A stretch of 30,228 bases of DNA, taken from contig CAZOFA010000020.1 in NCBI GenBank assembly GCA_964578975.1, forward strand, positions 1-30,228. The letters run 5' to 3'. The number at the start of each line of letters is the position of its first letter. Positions within the stretch are counted from its first letter, which is position 1. This document shows, piece by piece, positions 23,674 to 30,228 of this stretch. The translations under genes were made by a program, and so were the position numbers. The DNA comes from CAYRUP01 sp964578975. GTDB taxonomy: Bacteria; Pseudomonadota; Gammaproteobacteria; DSM-16500. The notes under the pieces are model-generated. The model made no database searches. It worked only from the letters and a program-made list of their open reading frames with translations, and was not told where the DNA came from.

Positions 23674-24921
23674 ATGAAACGATTTATAAAATCTCTGTGT
23701 CATCCCCGCGAAGGCGGGGATCCAACCCAAATGGATTCCCGCCTTCGCGGGAATGACACATTTGCTCATTGGTGTAACACAAAATTTAAAATTATTTTCA
23801 TTATTATCCTTATGATATTGCTTTATACTTGCCACCATCACAAGACACCCAGTCAAAATCAAGTGATCACTGTTTCAAAGACACCTAATACGTCTGTATT
23901 ATATTATTCTGGAATTATTCAACCTTTGAAAATTCATGTTATTACAAGCCCCACCGACGGCGTGATTAACGAAATGTCATTTCATTTTGGCGATGAAGTA
24001 ACGCCGGGGCAGCCATTATTTTTAATTTCCTCCGATAAATTTCAAGCGGATTACAAAGCGGCACTGATGGAATATATCAAAGCAAAAACAGAATTTAGCA
24101 ATGCGCAAACTCAAATGCGCGAAGCTACATTTTTACATAACAATCAATTAATTTCCGATGATGATTATAAAACAAAAAAAACAAACTATTATAATGCGCA
24201 GCTCGCGATGTTACAGGCGAAAGATACATTAGATAAAATGCTCAAACAACTCGATCTGCACGGCTTGCATGTTGATGATGTGAAAATTGAAAATATTGAA
24301 AAAATTAATCAACTGTTAAATATGCAAAATGAAATTCAACAAATTAAAATTGTGGCACCGACACAAGGTGTCATTTTATTGCCGAATAAAAATGAAAGCG
24401 ATGGCGAATTAAAAAAAATTAATAAAGGCGATCAAATTAAATTAGGCGATTTGTTGGCGGTCATTGGTGATGTGAGCGGTCTGACGATTCATATTAATGT
24501 CAGCGAATTCAATATCAATCAACTCAAAGTCGGACAAAAAGTTGAAGTGACTGGTGCGGCATTCCCCGATTTAACATTGTTGGGACAAATTTCTGCGATT
24601 AATCATCAAGGAGAAGTGAGTCAGGGTGGGTTGCCGACTTTTTCTGTGGAAGTAATCGTGCCGAAATTAACAAAAGAAGAAATGGATGTGATTCACATGG
24701 GCATGAGTGCAAAAGTTGCGATAGAAATTAACGGTCAAGCTGAGATTGCTATTCCAATTAAAGCGGTCATGCAACATCAGGGCGAAACTTATGTGAATGT
24801 TCAAGATGAAAAAACAGGAAAAATAAAACAAGTTGTGGTGAAAACGGGACAAACATCATTGGATTCTGTCGTCATTACAGCAAATCTTGTTACAGGAGAA
24901 AAAATTGTCATCCCTCATTAA
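23674..24921 (+). CDS. Periplasmic adaptor (MacA/HlyD family) with a translated palindrome at its N-terminus
   Basis: 415 residues linking the inner-membrane ABC permease to the TolC-like channel. Past a hydrophobic segment (IIFIIILMILLYTC, about 44-57, with a lipobox-like LLYTC) come the first lipoyl half (VITSPTDGVINEMSFHFGDEVTPG), a helical hairpin at about 115-225, the second lipoyl half (IVAPTQGVILL), and beta-barrel segments ending in VQDEKTGKIKQVVVKTGQ. Residues 8-29 are encoded by a palindromic repeat (23696-23760) and include REGGDPTQMDSRLRGND. No in-frame ATG, GTG or TTG between the repeat and the hydrophobic segment offers a workable shorter start, so the repeat is probably translated. 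The gene overlaps the ATPase gene by 17 bases. Confidence 0.85.
   Translation: MKRFIKSLCHPREGGDPTQMDSRLRGNDTFAHWCNTKFKIIFIIILMILLYTCHHHKTPSQNQVITVSKTPNTSVLYYSGIIQPLKIHVITSPTDGVINEMSFHFGDEVTPGQPLFLISSDKFQADYKAALMEYIKAKTEFSNAQTQMREATFLHNNQLISDDDYKTKKTNYYNAQLAMLQAKDTLDKMLKQLDLHGLHVDDVKIENIEKINQLLNMQNEIQQIKIVAPTQGVILLPNKNESDGELKKINKGDQIKLGDLLAVIGDVSGLTIHINVSEFNINQLKVGQKVEVTGAAFPDLTLLGQISAINHQGEVSQGGLPTFSVEVIVPKLTKEEMDVIHMGMSAKVAIEINGQAEIAIPIKAVMQHQGETYVNVQDEKTGKIKQVVVKTGQTSLDSVVITANLVTGEKIVIPH
23696..23760. repeat. Palindromic repeat inside the adaptor coding sequence
   Basis: The arms 23696-23724 and 23732-23760 (29 bases each, two mismatches) surround the loop ACCCAAA. The core ATTCCCGC/GCGGGAAT is related to the repeats at 5466 and 18741, but the spacer differs. 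It lies wholly within the open frame, 22 bases after the ATG. Confidence 0.9.
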
Positions 24922-25576
24922 ATTAAATCAAGTCAGTAAATCGTATCAAAGCGGTATGAATGTCCATCAGGCATTAAAAAATGTGGATTTAGAAATCGCG
25001 CGCGGTGAAATGATTGCGATTATGGGTGCGTCTGGCTCAGGGAAATCGACATTACTCAATATTTTAGGTTTTCTTGATCATGCGACCAGTGGGAATTATC
25101 ATTTTTTAGAACAAAATGTTTCGCGCTTACGGCATGCAGAACTATCAAAAATTCGTAATCAAAAAATCGGCTTTGTTTTTCAATCATTTTTTTTGTTACC
25201 GCGTTTTAATGCCGTACAAAATGTTATGCTGCCTTTGTTATATCGCGGAGAAAATAAAACCGCAACGCACATCAAAGCATTAAACTTATTACAAAAAATC
25301 GGCTTACAACCTTTTTCAGAATATAAACCCAATCAATTGTCAGGTGGACAACAACAACGTGTCGCCATCGCACGTGCGTTGATTGGAAATCCTGACATTT
25401 TGTTAGCGGATGAACCAACGGGATCGCTCGACTCACAAACAGGAAACGAAGTGATGGATTTATTTTTACGCTTGCACGCAGAAGAAAAACGCACGATTGT
25501 AATTGTGACGCATGATGAAAAAATCAGTCGCTTATGTCAGCGTACCATCAAAATCAAAGATGGATGCGTGGTATGA
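24905..25576 (+). CDS. ABC transporter ATPase (MacB/LolD type)
   Basis: 223 residues from TTG 24905, chosen because AGGAG (24894-24898) lies 6 bases before it; an upstream in-frame TTG at 24887 has no such site. All ATPase motifs are intact: Walker A GASGSGKST, Q-loop FQSFFLLP, signature LSGGQQQRVAIARAL, Walker B ILLADEPTGSLD, and the switch histidine in IVIVTHDE. The wording LLPRFNAVQNVMLPLLYRG is that of the MacB/LolD/FtsE branch, which powers mechanotransmission permeases rather than substrate passage through the membrane. The stop overlaps the permease start as ATGA. In E. coli MacB the ATPase and permease are fused; here they are separate. Confidence 0.95.
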   Translation: MSSLIKLNQVSKSYQSGMNVHQALKNVDLEIARGEMIAIMGASGSGKSTLLNILGFLDHATSGNYHFLEQNVSRLRHAELSKIRNQKIGFVFQSFFLLPRFNAVQNVMLPLLYRGENKTATHIKALNLLQKIGLQPFSEYKPNQLSGGQQQRVAIARALIGNPDILLADEPTGSLDSQTGNEVMDLFLRLHAEEKRTIVIVTHDEKISRLCQRTIKIKDGCVV

Positions 25577-26763
25577 AATGGTCGATGCATTTGCAGGAAG
25601 GATGTTTAAATTTATTTTCCACAAAGTTACGTTCGATGTTGGCATTGCTGGGAATTTTAGTCGGTACCGCATCGGTTGTTGCGATGGTTTCTGGCGGCGA
25701 GCTTGCAACGAATGAAGCACTAAAACAATTTAAAACTTTAGGCACTGATTTGATGGCGATTACCATCATGGATGCAGCTGATAGCAAACAAAATGATACG
25801 TTGAATAATTTATCGCTGAATCAAGCGAATTCGATTGTAACAGTGGATAAAAATATTTTAGCCGTGGCCCCCTATACGCAGATTTTTGGTTCGATGCAAT
25901 TTCAGAGCCATGAATTAAATGGCGGTATGCTGGGCGTCACAGAAAGTTTTATGCAAGTGGCACACATAGAAATGGCACAGGGACGATTTATTTCAGATCT
26001 CGATCGATATGCATTTTACGCGGTGATTGGTGATGGGCTTTATCAACAAATAAAAAATATTACCGTCACTGATCCGATTGGTCAGCAAATTCAAGTCGGA
26101 AAAAATATTTTGACGATTGTGGGCGTTGCAAAACCATGGCCGGAAAATAGTTTTGTCTATGCCAACGTTGATAATGCAGTGATGTTGCCTTTGTTGACCT
26201 CAACAATTTTGAGTCAATCGGCAATCATCAATTCGCTGGTTTTGCAACTTAAAGAAAATGCACCGACACTTCAAGTACAGCAACATATTCAAACTCATTT
26301 ACAAAGTATATTAGCGCATAAAACATTTTATTTTCGTGATGCAAAAGAATTAATTTCACGCATGACAAAACAAAATGAAATTTTAACGGTTTTTTTGGGT
26401 TTAATTGGTAGCGTGTCACTGTTGGTCGGTGGAATCGGTGTGATGAATATTATGTTAGTGTCAGTCATCGAACGCAGACGTGAAATTGGTATTCGTCTCG
26501 CAGTCGGCGCCACCCGCACTGATATTCGCCTGCTTTTTTTAACCGAGGCGTTGATGCTTTCTTGTGTGGGCGGAATAATCGGCGTGCTCATTGGAATTTT
26601 TATTACCTATGTGATCGCACTCATTTGGCATTGGCAATTTATTTTTTGTTTGCTGCCAGCCGCATTGGGATTTTTAGTGTCAGTTGCAACCGGAATTTTC
26701 TTTGGTTTTTATCCTGCTCATAAGGCGGCGCTGCTGGATCCGATTGAAGCGTTACGTTTATAA
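25573..26763 (+). CDS. MacB-type ABC permease (FtsX fold)
   Basis: 396 residues from ATG 25573, which overlaps the ATPase stop as ATGA; ATG 25564 is a close alternative. One N-terminal membrane helix (SMLALLGILVGTASVVAMVSGG), a large periplasmic domain of the MacB_PCD kind (about 45-270), then three helices with the FtsX-family marks VGGIGVMNIMLVSVIERRREIGIRLAVGAT and GFYPAHKAALLDPIEALRL. It completes the TolC-adaptor-ATPase-permease set. Such systems export peptides, lipoprotein-like molecules, macrolides or toxins from the periplasm; no substrate or processing gene lies alongside to narrow this. Confidence 0.93.
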   Translation: MKWSMHLQEGCLNLFSTKLRSMLALLGILVGTASVVAMVSGGELATNEALKQFKTLGTDLMAITIMDAADSKQNDTLNNLSLNQANSIVTVDKNILAVAPYTQIFGSMQFQSHELNGGMLGVTESFMQVAHIEMAQGRFISDLDRYAFYAVIGDGLYQQIKNITVTDPIGQQIQVGKNILTIVGVAKPWPENSFVYANVDNAVMLPLLTSTILSQSAIINSLVLQLKENAPTLQVQQHIQTHLQSILAHKTFYFRDAKELISRMTKQNEILTVFLGLIGSVSLLVGGIGVMNIMLVSVIERRREIGIRLAVGATRTDIRLLFLTEALMLSCVGGIIGVLIGIFITYVIALIWHWQFIFCLLPAALGFLVSVATGIFFGFYPAHKAALLDPIEALRL

Positions 26764-26771
26764 TTTTCGGG

Positions 26772-26800
26772 GCGCGGGCACGCATACGGGCTCGGGCACG
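26772..26800. repeat. GC-rich short direct repeat
   Basis: Two imperfect copies of an 11-mer, GCGCGGGCACG (26772-26782) and GCTCGGGCACG (26790-26800), stand in the AT-rich spacer after the permease gene. They are bounded by TTTTCG and CGAAAA, which are complementary. It may be a decayed dispersed element. Confidence 0.35.
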
Positions 26801-26853
26801 AAAAATCAGTGCGTTTTAACCCATTCATTTATCAAATAATTTTTCTTCCTAAC

Positions 26854-26881
26854 TTGAGTTTATTCCTGGTTAAGGTGTAAT
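26854..26881 (+). promoter_or_regulatory. Predicted sigma-70 promoter for the GGDEF-EAL gene
   Basis: TTGAGT at 26854-26859, a 16-base spacer, and TGTAAT at 26876-26881, ending 35 bases before the TTG start. This suggests the gene is transcribed apart from the exporter. Confidence 0.4.
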
Positions 26882-26916
26882 CTATTAATGATAAGCCTAG
26901 TGTCCTCGAGGTTACC

Positions 26917-28386
26917 TTGACGGATAAAGATAATAAGCCGATAAATCAGGAAGTGAATTACGAGGAAGAGTATCTTCGCGAGAAAAAAAAATGTGAAGAG
27001 GTTGAGCGTGCGCTAAAAAATTTAGAGGAAGAAGCAAAAAATACCGTTGTAAAACTCCGTCAACTCGAAAGTGATTTTAATAAATTATCCCATTTTGATT
27101 CCTTAACTGAATTACCCAATCGCATTCAATTTGATGCTGATTTAAAACGTGAAATGGCGCGTGCGAAACGTTACAAACGAAGGATGGGATTGCTTTATCT
27201 TAATTTAGATTTTTTTAAAAAAGTGAATGATAGTTTTGGCCATGAATTTGGTGATTTGCTATTGAAGGAAGCGTCAAAACGTTTAGCGAAATTATTGCGT
27301 ACGGAAGACAGCGCTGCACGTTTGGGCGGTGATGAATTTGCCGTGATTTTAACTGAAATTGATACACCACATGATGCGGGAATCGTTGCACATCGCATGG
27401 TAGAAAAAATGAGTGCGCCTTATTTTATTTCCGGACGCATTGTCGTTGTTGGTGTCAGTATTGGTGTGGCGGTTTACCCCGATGCAGGTGATAGCGCAAG
27501 TCTCTTACATAAACATGCGGGCATGGCTTTGCATAGTGCTAAAGCAGGTGGACGCAGTAATTATCAATTTTTTACGAAAAATTTGCAGGAACAACAACAC
27601 AATCAGCTGGAATTAGAAGCGGAAATGCATTTTGCTTTAGAGCGCAATGAATTCTTTCTCGTTTATCAACCGCGCATCGATTTGCAAACGGGTGACATGG
27701 TCGGAATGGAAGCGTTGTTACGTTGGCAACATCCAAAACGCGGAGTGGTTTCACCTGCCGACTTTATTCCAATCGCAGAAGAAACCGGATTAATTGTACC
27801 GATTGGCACATGGGTCATCCAAACTGCTTGCAGGCAATTTGCAGTGTGGCGCGAAAAAAATAATTTGGAGTGCTCACTTGCAGTGAATGTATCGCCTCGA
27901 CAATTTCAACATCGAAATTTTGCAGATTTAGTCGTGAAGGTTTTAGAAGATACTAAAATTCCGCCTCACTTGCTCGAACTTGAAATTACCGAAACCGCTA
28001 TCTCTAGTTTTCTGGGCAAAATTGAAGATGTTTTATTTAAATTACGTCACATGGGCGTGCAATTTTCCATTGATGATTTCGGTACGGGTTATTCATCTCT
28101 GTCCCGTTTAAAAGAATTACCGATCCAATCCATTAAAATTGATCGTTCATTTGTGACGGATATCGATGTCAAAATCAGTGATAATTTAATTATAAAATCC
28201 ACCATCGAATTAGCCAAAGATATGGGATTAAATGTGGTCGCGGAAGGGGTCGAAACAGAATCCCAATTGAAATTCCTCATTAAAAATCAATGTCCGCAAG
28301 CGCAAGGCTATTATTACAGTAAACCGCTCCCCCCAGAGCAAATGGAAGTTTTTATTCATTCTATAAAAAAGAAGTCGACGATTTAG
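26917..28386 (+). CDS. GGDEF-EAL cyclic-di-GMP protein
   Basis: 489 residues from TTG 26917, with GAGG placed 5 bases ahead. A coiled coil (about 13-57) precedes the GGDEF domain (60-220) and the EAL domain (230-480). There is no membrane segment, so it is cytosolic. The signature RLGGDEF (137-141) and the inhibitory-site RxxD (R128-D131) are present. The first metal aspartate of the DxDxFK motif, however, is Asn96 (YLNLDFFKK). In the EAL domain all expected residues are visible: MEALLRW (E265), NVSPRQF, LEITET, IDDFGTGYSSL, IKIDRSF and VVAEGVET. I infer that hydrolysis of cyclic-di-GMP is the main activity, with the GGDEF half weak or serving as a GTP sensor. Confidence 0.92.
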   Translation: MTDKDNKPINQEVNYEEEYLREKKKCEEVERALKNLEEEAKNTVVKLRQLESDFNKLSHFDSLTELPNRIQFDADLKREMARAKRYKRRMGLLYLNLDFFKKVNDSFGHEFGDLLLKEASKRLAKLLRTEDSAARLGGDEFAVILTEIDTPHDAGIVAHRMVEKMSAPYFISGRIVVVGVSIGVAVYPDAGDSASLLHKHAGMALHSAKAGGRSNYQFFTKNLQEQQHNQLELEAEMHFALERNEFFLVYQPRIDLQTGDMVGMEALLRWQHPKRGVVSPADFIPIAEETGLIVPIGTWVIQTACRQFAVWREKNNLECSLAVNVSPRQFQHRNFADLVVKVLEDTKIPPHLLELEITETAISSFLGKIEDVLFKLRHMGVQFSIDDFGTGYSSLSRLKELPIQSIKIDRSFVTDIDVKISDNLIIKSTIELAKDMGLNVVAEGVETESQLKFLIKNQCPQAQGYYYSKPLPPEQMEVFIHSIKKKSTI

Positions 28387-28395
28387 GGTGTATCT

Positions 28396-28408
28396 CCCAC
28401 GACGTGGG
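28396..28408. terminator. Short hairpin after the GGDEF-EAL gene
   Basis: CCCAC-GAC-GTGGG, ten bases beyond the stop codon and without a T run. It may be a weak terminator or a remnant of a dispersed repeat. Confidence 0.35.
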
Positions 28409-28417
28409 CGGATCATC

Positions 28418-28441
28418 CTTGATTTGTGTACACTTTTCAAG
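28418..28441. promoter_or_regulatory. Dyad-symmetric operator-like site upstream of umuDC
   Basis: Symmetry is exact for CTTGA (28418-28422) against TCAAG (28437-28441) and for the central GTGTACAC (28426-28433), with only the three T/T positions between them unpaired: 9 of 12 pairs. It covers the place of the -35 box for the TATAAT at 28452. It is not the E. coli LexA box (CTGT-N8-ACAG). The TTGA...GTnAC...TCAA plan recalls the umuDC operator described in Acinetobacter. Confidence 0.5.
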
Positions 28442-28451
28442 AAAATAACGT

Positions 28452-28457
28452 TATAAT
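28452..28457 (+). promoter_or_regulatory. -10 box of the umuDC promoter
   Basis: A perfect TATAAT, 30 bases before the umuD ATG. The -35 region 17 bases upstream (TACACT) is poor and lies inside the dyad site, as expected for a repressible promoter. Confidence 0.5.
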
Positions 28458-28486
28458 TAATTATTACAAAGAAAAGGTATAAAAAA

Positions 28487-28885
28487 ATGCCAACCCCCCA
28501 GGCGTTACCCCTCTATCTTTCCAAAGTCAGCGCTGGGTTTCCGTCACCGGCGGAAGATGATGTTGTTGATAGCCTCGATTTAAATAAATTTCTCATTAAA
28601 CATCCCGCAGCCACTTTTTTAGTAAGAGCCAATGGTTTTTCAATGATCAATGCCGGTATTCACGCAAATGATATTTTAATTGTGGATCGTAGTATTAAAG
28701 CGACAGATGGAAAAATTGTCATTGCAGTCATGGATGGCCAACTCACTGTGAAAAGACTTAAAAAAACGAATAGCGGACCAATCCTATTATTGGCAGAAAA
28801 TCCTGATTTTAAACCCATCGAGTTAAAAGAAGATCATGACATGTATATATGGGGGGTAGTGACCAATGTCATTCACAGCGTGTAA
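28487..28885 (+). CDS. umuD: UmuD, SOS mutagenesis protein (self-cleaving)
   Basis: 132 residues. RecA-stimulated self-cleavage is predicted between A16 and G17 (KVSAGFPSP). The catalytic serine is S52 (NGFSMINAG) and the general base is K89 (LTVKRL). The Ser-Lys distance of 37 and the Gly-Ser distance of 35 equal those of E. coli UmuD (S60, K97, cleavage at C24-G25), so spacing and chemistry look intact. There is no DNA-binding domain, so it cannot repress its own promoter as the longer Acinetobacter UmuDAb does. It is followed by umuC after 2 bases. The cleaved form joins UmuC as the translesion polymerase Pol V. Confidence 0.95.
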   Translation: MPTPQALPLYLSKVSAGFPSPAEDDVVDSLDLNKFLIKHPAATFLVRANGFSMINAGIHANDILIVDRSIKATDGKIVIAVMDGQLTVKRLKKTNSGPILLLAENPDFKPIELKEDHDMYIWGVVTNVIHSV

Positions 28886-28887
28886 AT

Positions 28888-30132
28888 ATGTTTGCCTTAA
28901 TCGATTGCAATAACTTTTACGTTTCCTGCGAAAGAGCGTTCAATCCTAAATTGGAAAATAAACCGGTTGTTGTCTTATCTAATAATGATGGTTGCATTAT
29001 TTCTCGTTCCAATGAAGCAAAAAAATTAAAAATTCCGATGGGAGCGCCTTATTTTAAATGGGAATCATTTTGTAAAAAAAATTCCGTGCAAGTATTTTCA
29101 TCTAATTATGAATTATACGGAGACATGTCCCAACGCGTCATGAGTTTTTTAAAAGAGTTCGATGCGCAATGTGAAATTTATTCAATTGATGAAGCGTTTA
29201 TAAAATTTTCTCATGCGATTTCTTTCGAAGAATTTGTGTTGTTACGAAAAAAAATAAAAAATTCCACGGGCATTCCTGTGTCAGTTGGACTTGGAGAAAC
29301 AAAAACCCTGGCAAAGTTAGCCAATCATCTCGCAAAAACATTACAACAAGAGGGCGTATTTATCATTGATGAAAAGGAATTTTATCGATTAAATGATTTA
29401 CCGGTTGATAAAGTTTGGGGTGTCGGATTTCGCTTGTCCAATAAGTTAAAGCTTCTTCATATTGAAACAGTCAAGCAATTACAAGAGGCGAATGCGAAAT
29501 GGATTCGATTAAATTTTAATGTGAATTTAGAAAAAACGGTGCAAGAGTTAAATGGCGTTTCGTGTTATGACTTAGAAAATATAACTATTCAACCCAGAAA
29601 ACAAATTATTACTTCCCGTTCTTTCGGCAAGAAGCTCACGCACTTATCCGATTTAGAAGAAGCGGTGAGCCATTATGCGCATATTGCGACAAAAAAATTA
29701 CGTCAACAAAATGGCAGAGCGTCTGCTCTCTATGTATTTTTACAGACAAGTTTATTTCAACAAGCCAATCAATATGCCAATGGTATGATGCTCCCATTTC
29801 CAACGCCCACCGCTGACACGTGTTACATCATTCATAGCGCAAAAAAATGCTTACAGCGTATTTATAAAAAAAATTATGTTTATCATAAAGTAGGTGTGAT
29901 GCTGCTTGATATTCAACTGTCAAATATGCAATACGATTTATTAAATTCTATTCTAAATGAAAAAAAAGAGCGTTTAATGCAAGCCATGGATGCGTTGAAT
30001 CTGAAAATGGGGAAAAACACGGTTTTTATTGCCGCAGAAGGAATAAAACGCGAATGGTTAATGAAATTTAATCGGCGCTCACCGCGTTATACAACGCGAT
30101 GGAATGAATTACCGACGGTTTTTTGCGATTGA
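28888..30132 (+). CDS. umuC: UmuC, Y-family DNA polymerase V catalytic subunit
   Basis: Translesion polymerase that copies past lesions in complex with UmuD'. The frame is open further upstream, but FALIDCNNFYVSCERAF must be the N-terminus, so ATG 28888, two bases after the umuD stop, is the start; this gives 414 residues (E. coli 422). Metal ligands D6 and D101/E102 (YSIDEAF) are present, as are the PVSVGLGETKTLAKLAN and LPVDKVWGVG segments of the palm and helix-hairpin-helix. A candidate beta-clamp peptide QYDLL (348-352) lies where E. coli has QLNLF. The full length and catalytic set suggest a working enzyme. Confidence 0.95.
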   Translation: MFALIDCNNFYVSCERAFNPKLENKPVVVLSNNDGCIISRSNEAKKLKIPMGAPYFKWESFCKKNSVQVFSSNYELYGDMSQRVMSFLKEFDAQCEIYSIDEAFIKFSHAISFEEFVLLRKKIKNSTGIPVSVGLGETKTLAKLANHLAKTLQQEGVFIIDEKEFYRLNDLPVDKVWGVGFRLSNKLKLLHIETVKQLQEANAKWIRLNFNVNLEKTVQELNGVSCYDLENITIQPRKQIITSRSFGKKLTHLSDLEEAVSHYAHIATKKLRQQNGRASALYVFLQTSLFQQANQYANGMMLPFPTPTADTCYIIHSAKKCLQRIYKKNYVYHKVGVMLLDIQLSNMQYDLLNSILNEKKERLMQAMDALNLKMGKNTVFIAAEGIKREWLMKFNRRSPRYTTRWNELPTVFCD

Positions 30133-30178
30133 TCCGCTGATTTTGACCGCAATATTCAAAATTCTCTGCTTAGCATGT

Positions 30179-30210
30179 CTTCCCACGCAGGGGGAAGATG
30201 CCCAAAGGGC
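30179..30210. repeat. Double hairpin, dispersed-repeat-like, at the window end
   Basis: CTTCCC/GGGAAG (30179-30184, 30192-30197) followed by GCCC-AAA-GGGC (30200-30210) and GATGGGGGA. It resembles a repeat I have seen in proteobacterial spacers and may also end the umuDC transcript. It runs close to the window edge, so its full extent is unknown. Confidence 0.5.
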
Positions 30211-30228
30211 AGATGGGGGAATCAAATA

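Overview
The window looks like chromosome from an AT-rich gammaproteobacterium. The order Legionellales (Legionella/Coxiella relatives) is my best guess. The housekeeping enzymes are proteobacterial or gammaproteobacterial in type (transketolase, GAPDH, MetK, DeoB, UmuDC). Palindromic repeats of kinds I associate with intracellular bacteria are scattered between and inside genes. One gene encodes a protein with a eukaryotic-style RGS (regulator of G-protein signalling) domain. The lineage is inferred from gene content and style; there is no rRNA or tRNA here to fix it.

Layout. 1-655: a carboxylesterase running off the left edge. 854-1294: an orphan type IVb-like pilin, converging on a sulfatase-fold membrane enzyme through a shared hairpin. 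1330-5392 (minus): that sulfatase plus a Clp/Hsp100-like protein whose nucleotide sites are all degenerate. 5466-5593: a perfect 46-bp inverted repeat. 5596-8086 (minus): the activated-methyl pair metK-ahcY. 8226-14733 (plus): six tightly packed genes, tkt, gap, a DUF47/PhoU-like protein, a PiT phosphate permease, purine nucleoside phosphorylase and deoC, ended by a palindromic repeat. 14847-16004 (minus): the RGS-domain protein. 16159-18719 (plus): an MFS transporter and deoB. 18942-20581 (minus): two L,D-transpeptidases. 20826-22183 (plus): a 50-residue His-rich lipoprotein and D-Ala-D-Ala ligase. 22217-26763 (plus): a complete tripartite MacAB/TolC-type exporter in four genes. 26917-28386: a GGDEF-EAL protein. 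28487-30132: umuDC behind a dyad-symmetric operator-like site.

How the parts fit. The 8-19 kb region reads as one metabolic programme. Phosphate is imported (PiT plus DUF47). Nucleosides are possibly imported by the MFS protein and cleaved with phosphate (PNP). The (deoxy)ribose-1-phosphate is isomerised (DeoB), then split to glyceraldehyde-3-phosphate (DeoC) or fed to transketolase, and the triose is oxidised by GAPDH. The 19-22 kb region is cell-wall chemistry: Ddl makes D-Ala-D-Ala for ordinary 4-3 cross-links and the two L,D-transpeptidases can make 3-3 links or anchor proteins.

The strongest candidates for something new are the RGS-domain protein sitting inside the nucleoside-salvage cluster, the ATPase-dead Clp-like protein paired with a sulfatase-fold enzyme, the palindromic elements that appear to be translated within the N-termini of two membrane proteins, and the umuDC operator, which is not an E. 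coli-type LexA box. No gene-free stretch exceeds about 250 bases. I saw no rRNA, tRNA, CRISPR array, insertion sequence or riboswitch.
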